A DNA stretch of 13,187 nt from JALENY01 sp036310185 (GTDB lineage: Bacteria; Bacillota; Clostridia; Lachnospirales; Lachnospiraceae): contig JAXJSH010000032.1 in NCBI GenBank assembly GCA_036310185.1, positions 1 to 13,187 of the forward strand, read 5' to 3'. The position numbers were made by a program, and so were the translations under genes. Under the pieces are notes generated by a model. It worked only from the letters and a program-made list of their open reading frames with translations. It was not told the origin of the DNA and searched no databases. Positions 1 to 7,023 of this stretch are shown piece after piece (the first letter of the stretch is position 1; each line of letters starts with the position of its first letter).

Positions 1-7
1 GTGTTTA

Positions 8-1555
8 CTATTCAAACTCTATCGTTCCTGGCGGCTTGGAAGTCAAATCGTACATGACTCGATTCACACCTTTTACCTCATTAATAATTCGGCTCATAAC
101 CTTATTAAGTACCGCATACGGTACCTCAGCAGCTTCCGCCGTCATGAAATCAATCGTATTTACCGCTCTTAATGCGATCGCATAATCATAGGTTCTCTCG
201 TCACCCATAACACCTACCGATCTCATATTGGTCAGTGCTGCAAAGTACTGACCTACCGTTTTATTCATACCTGCAGCATCCATTTCCTCACGGTAAATCG
301 CATCTGCATCCTGTACCATCTTTACTTTCTCAGCTGTCACTTCGCCGATAATACGGATACCAAGCCCCGGTCCCGGGAATGGCTGACGGAATACCAGTTT
401 TTCCGGAATTCCAAGCTCCAGACCTACTTTTCGCACTTCGTCTTTGAACAGATCGCGCAGCGGCTCGATGATTTCACGGAAATCTACGTAATCCGGAAGG
501 CCTCCCACGTTGTGGTGTGATTTGATTACGGCTGACTCTCCGCCCAGACCGCTCTCTACCACGTCCGGATAGATGGTTCCCTGCACAAGGAAGTCAACAG
601 CACCGATTTTCTTTGCTTCTTCCTCAAATACACGGATAAATTCTTCACCGATAATTTTGCGTTTCGTCTCCGGTTCCTCTACGCCTTTCAGTTTTGCGTA
701 GTAACGCTCCTGCGCATTGACACGGATAAAATTCAGTTCGTATGGGCCTTTTGGTCCAAATACTTCTTCGACTTCGTCACCTTCATCTTTACGAAGCAGA
801 CCATGGTCTACAAATACACAGGTAAGCTGATCGCCGATGGCTTTTGACAGAAGTACGGCTGCTACGGAGGAGTCTACACCACCGGACAGAGCCAGCAATA
901 CTTTTCCGTCACCGACTTTTTCACGAATCTCCTTGATGGAATTTTCCACAAATGCATCCATCTTCCATTTTCCGGAACATCCGCACACACCACGAACAAA
1001 ATTGGACAGCATTTTGCTTCCTTCTTTTGTGTGGAGTACTTCCGGATGGAACTGAATGGCATACAGTTTTTTCTCTGCACATTCTGCTGCCGCAACCGGA
1101 CAGTCTGCTGTGTGAGCAGTAATCTCAAATTCCGGCGCAATTTTTGAAATATAATCAAAATGGCTCATCCAGCAGATGGTCGGGGTAGACACTCCCGCAA
1201 ACACAGCTGAATCTGTTTTGTCAATTAAAACTTCTGTTTTTCCATATTCACGCACATCTGCGCGCTCTACTTTTCCGCCAAGCACATGCATCATCAGCTG
1301 TGCACCATAGCAGAGTCCCAGCACCGGAATGCCCATTTCAAACAGCTCTTTTGTATAGGTTGGAGCACCTTCTTCATAGCAGCTGTTCGGACCGCCTGTC
1401 AAAATGATACCTTTCGGGTTCATGGCTTTGATTTTTTCAATGTCTGTTTTATAAGAATAAATCTCACAATACACGTTGCATTCTCGCACACGTCTTGCAA
1501 CCAGCTGATTATACTGGCCGCCAAAATCCAGTACAATGACTAGTTCGTCTTTCAT
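8..1555 (-). CDS. guaA: GMP synthase (glutamine-hydrolysing)
   Basis: Makes GMP from XMP, glutamine and ATP in the last step of de novo guanine nucleotide synthesis; cytosolic. The 515-residue product is the family's normal length. The N-terminal class I glutamine amidotransferase domain (about 1-195) shows the nucleophile Cys82 in GLCYGAQ and the His170/Glu172 pair in QFHPE. The ATP-pyrophosphatase domain follows with the P-loop SGGVDSS at 224-230, and the C-terminal dimerisation/XMP part has RQPFPGPGLGIR and ends KPPGTIEFE. I place the start at the ATG at 1555 because GGAGG lies 8 bases before it; an in-frame ATG 7 codons upstream has no such site. All key residues are present, so it should be active. 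It has its own promoter and is probably monocistronic, although read-through from the transporter gene upstream is possible because I see no terminator between them. Confidence 0.98.
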   Translation of the reverse strand: MKDELVIVLDFGGQYNQLVARRVRECNVYCEIYSYKTDIEKIKAMNPKGIILTGGPNSCYEEGAPTYTKELFEMGIPVLGLCYGAQLMMHVLGGKVERADVREYGKTEVLIDKTDSAVFAGVSTPTICWMSHFDYISKIAPEFEITAHTADCPVAAAECAEKKLYAIQFHPEVLHTKEGSKMLSNFVRGVCGCSGKWKMDAFVENSIKEIREKVGDGKVLLALSGGVDSSVAAVLLSKAIGDQLTCVFVDHGLLRKDEGDEVEEVFGPKGPYELNFIRVNAQERYYAKLKGVEEPETKRKIIGEEFIRVFEEEAKKIGAVDFLVQGTIYPDVVESGLGGESAVIKSHHNVGGLPDYVDFREIIEPLRDLFKDEVRKVGLELGIPEKLVFRQPFPGPGLGIRIIGEVTAEKVKMVQDADAIYREEMDAAGMNKTVGQYFAALTNMRSVGVMGDERTYDYAIALRAVNTIDFMTAEAAEVPYAVLNKVMSRIINEVKGVNRVMYDLTSKPPGTIEFE

Positions 1556-1593
1556 GGTTCGTACCTCCGCAGTCATTTATCTATACATTTTTT

Positions 1594-1622
1594 ATTATAA
1601 GGTACAGTTTTTCCGATTACAA
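1594..1622 (-). promoter_or_regulatory. Sigma-A promoter of guaA
   Basis: On the minus strand there is TTGTAA (1617-1622), a 17-base spacer, and TATAAT (1594-1599), an almost ideal vegetative promoter. The predicted transcript start is near 1587, giving a leader of only about 30 bases to the ATG at 1555. This leaves no room for a purine riboswitch. Confidence 0.85.
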
Positions 1623-1643
1623 GGAAAAAACATCATATATTTA

Positions 1644-3002
1644 TCAAATAGCTTTTTTCAGAACCCATCTGCCTCTGAGAAACCGCCAGAGAAATCCCAC
1701 AGCGCGTACACCCCAGTCAATGGTCATAGCTACCCATACACCGAACACACCCAGTTCGAATGCAGAGCCCAGAACATAGGATCCTGCGATTCGCACAATC
1801 CACATAGAAAGAATGGATAAAACCATACAATACGCAACATCATTTGCCGCACGCAGTGCATTTGGAAGCGAAAATGACATTGGCCAGACCACTACTGCCA
1901 TGGCGCCATGCCACAACAAAATTTTTGTGGCATAGTCGTTGGCCTCTTCTGATACACCGTACATTCCCAGCAGAAATGGCTGAAACAGCACCATCAGCCC
2001 AACTGTTATCCATATTGCCACGTATGTAATCACCATTAATTTTTTCGTATAATAGCGCACCTGCTCATAATCGCCTGCACCGACACACTGGGCGACCACG
2101 GCAAGGATCGCATATCCCATGGCCATTCCTGGCAAAACCTGAATGCTGCAAAGATTGTTGCAGATGGCATTTGCCGTAATTGATGCCGTGCCAAAGGATG
2201 AAACCAGAGACAGCACCAGAATTTTCCCCAGCTGAAACATGCTGTTTTCCAGACTGTTCGGGATTCCAAGATGCAATATTTTTTTCAGCATGCCGCCTTC
2301 CAGTTTCCAGTAAAACGGCCTTGAAAAATGAAGTTCCCGGTTCTGGTTTTTCAGAAGGATCAGCATTGCGATTCCCGCAAACATACGTGAAACCAGCGTT
2401 GGAATGGCAACTCCTGACACTCCAAAATGAAGGCCAAAAATCAACACCCCATTTCCGATTACATTTATAGCATTCATTATGATGGAGACTTTCATGGAAA
2501 TTTTGGAATTGCCCATGGCGCGGAACACTGCTGCCCCGGCATTATACAGTGCAATAAAAGGTATGGATGCATTTGTGATCATAAGATACGTCTGCGCATT
2601 ACGCATAACATCCTGTTCAATTTTTCCAAATACCCCATATAAAATCAGATCTTTTAAAAGGTATATTAATAACGTTACTGCAGTACCTGACAGTGCGATA
2701 AAGATCGTCAGCTGATCGACTGCCTTACATGCTTCTTTCGGCTGTTTCTTACCAAGATATTGACCAGCAATGACCGCACCTCCGGTCGCCAGCGCTGCAA
2801 ATATATTAATCATCAGAACAAAAATCGTGTCAACCAGTGATACACCAGACACAGCAGCTTCGCCTACGCTCGATACCATGATTGAATCGGCCATGCCCAC
2901 CAAAACTGCCAGCAGCTGTTCAATAATCAACGGTATGATCAGCGTTACAAGTGCTTTGTTGCTGAAAAGGTAGTGACTCCTGTCTATTTTTTCTTTTTTC
3001 AT
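1644..3002 (-). CDS. MATE-family multidrug/toxin efflux transporter
   Basis: Membrane exporter of the multi-antimicrobial extrusion family, which normally couples Na+ or H+ entry to export of cationic drugs, metabolites or toxins. From the ATG at 3002 the product is 452 residues, typical for the family, and hydrophobicity suggests about 12 membrane segments in two homologous halves. The first segment region (LVTLIIPLIIEQLLAVLVGM followed by ADSIMVSSVG) is a classic MATE start, and a cytosolic LGKKQPKEA loop follows. The start is uncertain: a TTG at 3023 is in frame but lies only 1 base after AGGAGG, while the ATG at 3002 is 22 bases after it. Substrate cannot be told from sequence. It lies downstream of the response regulator, separated by the repeat array, which suggests but does not prove that the regulator controls it. 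Confidence 0.93.
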   Translation of the reverse strand: MKKEKIDRSHYLFSNKALVTLIIPLIIEQLLAVLVGMADSIMVSSVGEAAVSGVSLVDTIFVLMINIFAALATGGAVIAGQYLGKKQPKEACKAVDQLTIFIALSGTAVTLLIYLLKDLILYGVFGKIEQDVMRNAQTYLMITNASIPFIALYNAGAAVFRAMGNSKISMKVSIIMNAINVIGNGVLIFGLHFGVSGVAIPTLVSRMFAGIAMLILLKNQNRELHFSRPFYWKLEGGMLKKILHLGIPNSLENSMFQLGKILVLSLVSSFGTASITANAICNNLCSIQVLPGMAMGYAILAVVAQCVGAGDYEQVRYYTKKLMVITYVAIWITVGLMVLFQPFLLGMYGVSEEANDYATKILLWHGAMAVVVWPMSFSLPNALRAANDVAYCMVLSILSMWIVRIAGSYVLGSAFELGVFGVWVAMTIDWGVRAVGFLWRFLRGRWVLKKAI

Positions 3003-3120
3003 AATACTTGTGCTTTCACACAACCCTCCTCTGTAAAAACTTATAGATATCGTTCAATCCACACTTCCATACCGGAAATAACGGCAAACAGACCAGAACG
3101 AACGGAAACGCAGATATGAA

Positions 3121-3154
3121 GAACCTCCCAGCGCGTTTATGCGTTGAGAGGTTC
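3121..3154 (-). promoter_or_regulatory. Stem-loop in the leader of the MATE gene
   Basis: A 14-bp stem with one mismatch and one G-T wobble (arms 3121-3134 and 3141-3154, 6-base loop) lies about 120 bases upstream of the transporter start. No clear U-run follows on either strand, so it is a poor intrinsic terminator. It could be an attenuator, an RNA processing site or an inefficient end of the regulator transcript. Confidence 0.5.
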
Positions 3155-3182
3155 ACATTTTGGGAAAAAATTCGTTTACTAT

Positions 3183-3327
3183 GATGTCTGCTAAATGCTG
3201 TTTACTAAGATGTCTGCCAAAGATGTCCGCTAAGATGTCTGCTAAGATGTCTACTAAAGATGTCTACTAAAGATGTCTACTAAGATGTCCGTTAAAGATA
3301 CCATCTAATGCTGTCCGCTTTGATGTT
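3183..3327. repeat. Tandem array of 12-13 bp repeats, core GATGTC
   Basis: Between the response regulator and the MATE gene, units of the form CTAAGATGTCTR are repeated head to tail. Exact GATGTC cores start at 3183, 3209, 3222, 3234, 3246, 3259, 3272 and 3284. Degenerate units lie near 3195, 3297, 3309 and 3322. The period alternates between 12 and 13 bases and is not a multiple of three, so this is not a protein repeat. The rest of the 3003-3398 gap holds the stem-loop at 3121-3154 and no gene that I can support. It may be a row of regulator binding sites or a slippage-prone simple repeat. Confidence 0.85.
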
Positions 3328-3398
3328 CTTTATGTTTTTTATACTACCACAAATTTTTACACCTTCAGGGTGGAATTTCTTAAAAATGGTGGATTTTT

Positions 3399-4922
3399 TT
3401 AATGTATTTTTCGATACTCCGCAGGACCGACTCCAGTGACTTCCCGAAAAACGCGGCTCATATATTTGGAATCCGAATATCCGACCAGTTCTGAAATCTG
3501 ACTGACTTTCAGCTTTGTGTGGATCAACATATCTTTTGCTTTCTCGATTCTCAGATACCGTACCGTTTCCCGGAATGTTTTTCCCGTTTCCTTTTTAATC
3601 TGGGAACTTAAATATTCTTCAGACACGTACAGCCGTCTTGCCAGCCCCTCCAGGGTAAGTGCGGTATGATATTCCTCATGAATGATTTTCCAGGCCTTTT
3701 GTACCAGTGTATTGGATGAGGTATTCTGCGGTGCCCGATGCAGCAAAAGCCTCCGGAACATTTGCTCCAGGCCCTCATCGATTTCTTCCCAGCTGAGCGC
3801 ATTTGCTATGGTCTGCAAGATATCCTGATCCCCGATTTGCGGCTCGTATCCGCAGTTTCTGGCCACTTTTATGATTCCTATGCAAAAACGAAGGCAAGCC
3901 TCTTTTACATCTTTCGGCCGATGGAGCTGAACCCGGCACTGGCTGCTGAATTCTTTTACACACTCTCCAAACAGCATGGGCTGACGGTTGATCAGGGCCT
4001 GTTTTGCACGGTTTGCAAGCTCTTTTGGATAGGTAAAAGGCACTACCCGAAGCCCCTCTATTTTTTCATAAGTGATCAATATACCGCTTCCGAACATCAG
4101 ATTCCAGTCCAGCTGACTTTCCAGTTCTTCCAGCATCTTATGCAAAAGCGACAGGTCTTCGATTTTACGCCATGCACAGATTATAGACGGGCAGACTTCT
4201 TTTGCAAGTTTGGGCACAACGGTTTCTTCAAAATAATGCCGCACTTTTTCGTCATTATCCATGGCATATGTAATCTGCACGATCATGTTTCTGCTTTTAA
4301 TTTCCATCACATGATTGGAATAAGAACTCTTTGCATTTTTCTGCGCTTCGTGCAGCGCCTGCCGTACCTGCGTATGACATTCCGCAAATTCTGCACCTAA
4401 GAACAGCATCATGCCACAGATCGGACGATCCATAACAAAACCATAATTTTCTTTAAGGGCTTCCTGCATTTCTTCCGTAACTTTCAGTTTTCCTGTCATA
4501 CCGTCCATCAGGGTATCATCCAGGGTATACTGATGCAAAAGTTCTTTTGTGAGTTTTACTTTTATCTGCATCTGCCGCATGGTCGCCTGAAATTCATCCT
4601 GAGATACCGGTTTTTGCAGACAGGCATCAATTCCCATGATAATTGCTTTCTGTATATACGGAAAGGATACGTTTGACGTAAGAATAATTATCTTGGAAGT
4701 CATATGATTTTTCCGTACGCGGTAAAGCACTTCCAGTCCATCCATATCCGGAACCTGCAGATCCAGAACCACGATTTCCGGATTCATCCCTTCCAGAAGC
4801 TGAAGACCACTTTCTCCGTCAGATGCTGTTCCAACCAGTTTGCAGGAACTGTTCGCACCAAATGGCTGGTTTTGATCCTGTATCAATGTATCGATATTCG
4901 TTGCAATGATTACGGTGCGCAT
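3399..4922 (-). CDS. Response regulator with AraC-type DNA-binding domain (YesN-like)
   Basis: Cytosolic transcription factor of 507 residues. The start at 4922 is fixed by AGGAGG 7 bases before the ATG. Residues 1-120 are a receiver domain with the phospho-acceptor Asp54 (VVLDLQVPDMDG), Thr82 (ILTS) and Lys104 (LQKP). The usual acidic pair that binds Mg2+ near the end of the first strand is absent: the sequence there is VIIATNI. The middle (about 125-400) is an unassigned linker or sensor region. The last 100 residues are a double helix-turn-helix AraC/XylS domain (TLEGLARRLYVSEEYLSSQI, then KVSQISELVGYSDSKYMSRV). No histidine kinase is in the window. The likely targets are its own promoter and the downstream transporter, judged by shared motifs; this is inference. 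Confidence 0.92.
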   Translation of the reverse strand: MRTVIIATNIDTLIQDQNQPFGANSSCKLVGTASDGESGLQLLEGMNPEIVVLDLQVPDMDGLEVLYRVRKNHMTSKIIILTSNVSFPYIQKAIIMGIDACLQKPVSQDEFQATMRQMQIKVKLTKELLHQYTLDDTLMDGMTGKLKVTEEMQEALKENYGFVMDRPICGMMLFLGAEFAECHTQVRQALHEAQKNAKSSYSNHVMEIKSRNMIVQITYAMDNDEKVRHYFEETVVPKLAKEVCPSIICAWRKIEDLSLLHKMLEELESQLDWNLMFGSGILITYEKIEGLRVVPFTYPKELANRAKQALINRQPMLFGECVKEFSSQCRVQLHRPKDVKEACLRFCIGIIKVARNCGYEPQIGDQDILQTIANALSWEEIDEGLEQMFRRLLLHRAPQNTSSNTLVQKAWKIIHEEYHTALTLEGLARRLYVSEEYLSSQIKKETGKTFRETVRYLRIEKAKDMLIHTKLKVSQISELVGYSDSKYMSRVFREVTGVGPAEYRKIH

Positions 4923-4965
4923 GGCAGTACCTCCTGTCGTTTTCTCTTTCCCCAGAACAATATTC

Positions 4966-5016
4966 CTAAGATGTATCTCTAACCACACAGTCAATTTCTA
5001 CACACTTTAGATGTCC
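4966..5016. promoter_or_regulatory. Two isolated copies of the GATGTC-type motif in the regulator leader
   Basis: CTAAGATGT at 4966-4974 and AGATGTCC at 5009-5016 match the units of the array at 3183-3327 (9 and 8 bases respectively). Both lie between the promoter and the start codon of the response regulator gene. Being short matches, they could be chance, but they are in the same orientation as the array units. Confidence 0.35.
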
Positions 5017-5058
5017 ACAACTTCATAATAACATAAACAAATCTCAGTTGCTGTCACG

Positions 5059-5067
5059 ATTATATCA
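5059..5067 (-). promoter_or_regulatory. Extended -10 promoter of the response regulator gene
   Basis: The minus strand reads TG-A-TATAAT (TATAAT at 5059-5064), an extended -10 element with no good -35. Promoters of this form often depend on an activator. The leader to the ATG at 4922 would be about 130 bases. Confidence 0.6.
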
Positions 5068-5094
5068 TAAAACAGACGGCTTGTTTGACCTATT

Positions 5095-5104
5095 TTAGCG
5101 GACA
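5095..5104. promoter_or_regulatory. Inverted array-type motif upstream of the regulator promoter
   Basis: TTAGCGGACA is identical over 10 bases to the reverse complement of an array unit (the copy at about 3222-3232). It lies about 30 bases upstream of the -10 element, close to where an activator would contact RNA polymerase at a promoter lacking a -35. Possible autoregulation site. Confidence 0.4.
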
Positions 5105-5135
5105 GATTTTATTCTTATTATATAAGAAACTGAAA

Positions 5136-5172
5136 CAGCGCAATATTACAGAAATTCCATAATATCACGCTG
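5136..5172. terminator. Stem-loop at the chromosome/element border
   Basis: CAGCG and ATATTA pair with TAATAT and CGCTG across a 2x2 internal loop (CA/CA) and an 11-base loop. A run of T follows on the plus strand (5173-5180) and a weaker T-rich tract on the minus strand. It follows the stop codon at 5202 of the leftward genes, so it may end transcription coming out of the mobile element; there is no plus-strand gene for it to serve. Confidence 0.5.
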
Positions 5173-5201
5173 CTATTTTTATAAAGTAAAAATAATCCTT
5201 T

Positions 5202-5390
5202 TCAATGTCCCATATGAAGGTATTTCTCTCGCGTTGCCATTCCTCCTCTGATATGGCGTTCCTGCTTGTTTACGTTTAAGACTTTTCGCACATTTGCCGC
5301 CAGTGTCGGATTAATTGCGAGAAGGCGTTCTGTCACATCTTTGTGTGTGGTCGTTACCAAATGGAACGGTATTTTTATTGTTGGTTTCAT
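5202..5390 (-). pseudogene. Displaced C-terminal tail, probably of another serine recombinase
   Basis: A 62-codon open segment, out of frame with the recombinase gene it overlaps (5311-5390), ending at a TGA at 5202. It lacks a usable ribosome binding site: the first ATG touches the GAGG before it, and a TAG stands two codons upstream. The reading KQERHIRGGMATREKYL looks to me like the end of a clostridial large serine recombinase, preceded by a helical stretch with HKDVTERLLAINP. I infer that it is the 3' remnant of a gene split when the element integrated, with the 5' part expected at the far end of the element outside this window. Alternatively it is the original tail of the neighbouring recombinase, displaced by a frameshift, or a meaningless open frame. 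Confidence 0.45.
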
Positions 5391-6912
5391 CCTCTATAAA
5401 AATGGTTTCATCTAATCCCAAGTCCCCTAGTAGGCGAAGGTAAATATCAACATTTCCATCTTTATCTACTTCGATTTTTTGAATTAACTTCTTAAGCTGC
5501 ACATTCGTCATCTGACGTACATCCGTGATATCTTCAATTGTCTTGAATGTATTATTGAGGATTGCTTCTAACTGCTCTCCTTTCGTCAGATGATAAGAAA
5601 CCATCTTTAACTCATTTTCCAGACGTTCGATTTCTTTACGCATACCACCGATTTTCTCATTTAATTCCTCACGGGAAATCAGATCATCGGTATACATGTC
5701 CATATATTTTTCACGAGACTTTTTCAATTTTGCAAGCTGGTTATTCAATTCCTTTTCATATTCTAGGTTTTCATCTTTCGCTTTGTAAACACGCTGGAAT
5801 TCATTTACCACATAATTGATAACCTTTTTCTTCTGCTTCAACACATTTGCAAAATATTCCTGAAGAACTTCGATTAATTCATCTTCGTCTACGGTTGTTT
5901 TATTCGGACAGCTGTCTGCTCCATGTCCATTACGTCCGGAACATACCCAACGCACATAAGTATTCTTATAAGTGCGAACCGTTCTACGGAAAGACCAGCC
6001 ACATTCCTTGCATTTAATCAATGTCGAAAACAAATGCTTGTTGCTTTGACGTTCATGCGTAAGGTTGAATGCATCATGTCGTCCATGTAAAATTTCCTGT
6101 GCACGTTCAAAAGTCTCATCTTTAATGATTCGGATTTCTGGACGTTCCACTACAAACCATTCTGTTTCATCCTTATCTTTTCTCTGTCCAGTCAGGAAAT
6201 CACTTACTTCCTGCTTTCCATTGATAATCTTTCCTGTATAGATTTCATTGGTTAAGATACGGCAAATTGCATTCTGACTCCACTTACAGTTACGTTTTGT
6301 CTTGTAACCGTTTTCATTCAGCATATTCGCAATCTTCGCTGCCCCAAAACCTTCTTCTGTGTACCACTTGTAAATCTGCTGTACGACTTTTGCCTCTTCT
6401 TTATTAATTTCAAGATTGAAATAATCTCCAATCGTTTTATCATAGCCATATACGATGTTAGGAACTCGCCCTTTTTCTGCGTTCATTTTCTTACCGAACT
6501 TCACACGCTTTGATGTATTGGCACTTTCTTCCTGGGCGAGCGCACCAAAGATAGTCAGAACAAATTCACTATTCCCCATACTGGTCATGTTAGCGGTAAG
6601 GAACTGTGTTTCAATGCCAAGAGATTTTAATTTACGGATATTCTGCAGTAAATCTACAGTATTTCTGGCAAAACGAGAAATGTCCTTTACAACAAGCATA
6701 TCAAACAGACCTTTCTCAGCATCTGCCATCATACGAAGAAATTCCTTACGATTTTTAATTTTAGTTCCGGAAATACCTTCGTCTGCATATAATCTTACTA
6801 AGGTATCGCCAGTTCGGTTTGTATATTCAGAGAAAAACGCTTTCTGCGCTTCTAAACTGTTAAGCTGATCTGCTGTGTCGGTGGAGACACGACAATATGC
6901 TGCAATGTTCAT
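5311..6912 (-). CDS. Large serine recombinase (site-specific integrase)
   Basis: Cuts and rejoins the element and host att sites through a phosphoserine link; 533 residues, a normal size for phage-type large serine integrases. The resolvase domain (1-150) begins AAYCRVSTD with the nucleophile Ser10 and Arg8, and has the second catalytic arginine cluster in DISRFARN (78-84). A recombinase domain follows (about 155-270). A zinc ribbon uses Cys301, Cys304, Cys324 and Cys335, and a coiled coil runs from about 380 to 445, which in this family controls the direction of recombination. The ATG at 6912 is preceded by AAGG at about 9 bases. The last 15 or so residues (from VPFGNDHTQ) run into the reading frame of the displaced tail, suggesting that the stop is supplied by target DNA. 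It sits at the left end of the element, as such integrases usually do. Confidence 0.95.
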   Translation of the reverse strand: MNIAAYCRVSTDTADQLNSLEAQKAFFSEYTNRTGDTLVRLYADEGISGTKIKNRKEFLRMMADAEKGLFDMLVVKDISRFARNTVDLLQNIRKLKSLGIETQFLTANMTSMGNSEFVLTIFGALAQEESANTSKRVKFGKKMNAEKGRVPNIVYGYDKTIGDYFNLEINKEEAKVVQQIYKWYTEEGFGAAKIANMLNENGYKTKRNCKWSQNAICRILTNEIYTGKIINGKQEVSDFLTGQRKDKDETEWFVVERPEIRIIKDETFERAQEILHGRHDAFNLTHERQSNKHLFSTLIKCKECGWSFRRTVRTYKNTYVRWVCSGRNGHGADSCPNKTTVDEDELIEVLQEYFANVLKQKKKVINYVVNEFQRVYKAKDENLEYEKELNNQLAKLKKSREKYMDMYTDDLISREELNEKIGGMRKEIERLENELKMVSYHLTKGEQLEAILNNTFKTIEDITDVRQMTNVQLKKLIQKIEVDKDGNVDIYLRLLGDLGLDETIFIEDETNNKNTVPFGNDHTQRCDRTPSRN

Positions 6913-6958
6913 ATATGTTAACCTTTCTGTTATGGATGTGTCGTTCTGTTACAACTTT

Positions 6959-6986
6959 ATTATATCGTTTTTTTCTTATAATACAA
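6959..6986 (-). promoter_or_regulatory. Promoter of the recombinase gene
   Basis: TTGTAT (6981-6986), 16-base spacer, TATAAT (6959-6964) on the minus strand. The -35 box touches the foot of the stem-loop at 6985-7020, so the recombinase has its own promoter immediately after the terminator of the cargo operon. Confidence 0.75.
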
Positions 6987-7020
6987 TGAGAACTTCTGGA
7001 TTTCTCCAAAAGTTCTCATT
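6985..7020 (-). terminator. Stem-loop terminator of the cargo operon
   Basis: A near-perfect hairpin begins 4 bases after the TAG of the 654-aa gene: arms AATGAGAACTT and AAGTTCTCATT, then TGGA/TCCA across one mismatch, with a 4-base loop. On the minus strand it is followed by TTGTATTATAAG, a weak U tract, so termination may be partial. It separates cargo from the recombinase. Confidence 0.65.
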
Positions 7021-7023
7021 TCT

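Noticed and set aside
8..200. 3' end of guaA as the integration site of the element
   Set aside because: guaA ends are known island targets, but here the recombinase is some 5 kb away with ordinary chromosomal genes between, and the gene end is intact.
1556..1643. Purine riboswitch in front of guaA
   Set aside because: The strong promoter leaves a leader of only about 30 bases, and no riboswitch-like pairing is seen.
3183..3327. CRISPR array
   Set aside because: Repeat units are only 12-13 bases and contiguous, with no unique spacers; no cas gene is present.
3738..4400. 220-codon open frame on the plus strand opposite the response regulator gene
   Set aside because: It lies wholly antisense to a well-supported gene, has no domain I recognise and no ribosome binding site; composition is what the complement of the real gene gives.
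5311..5400. Programmed -1 frameshift joining the recombinase to the 62-codon tail
   Set aside because: No slippery heptamer with a downstream structure is visible, and the recombinase is already full length without the tail.
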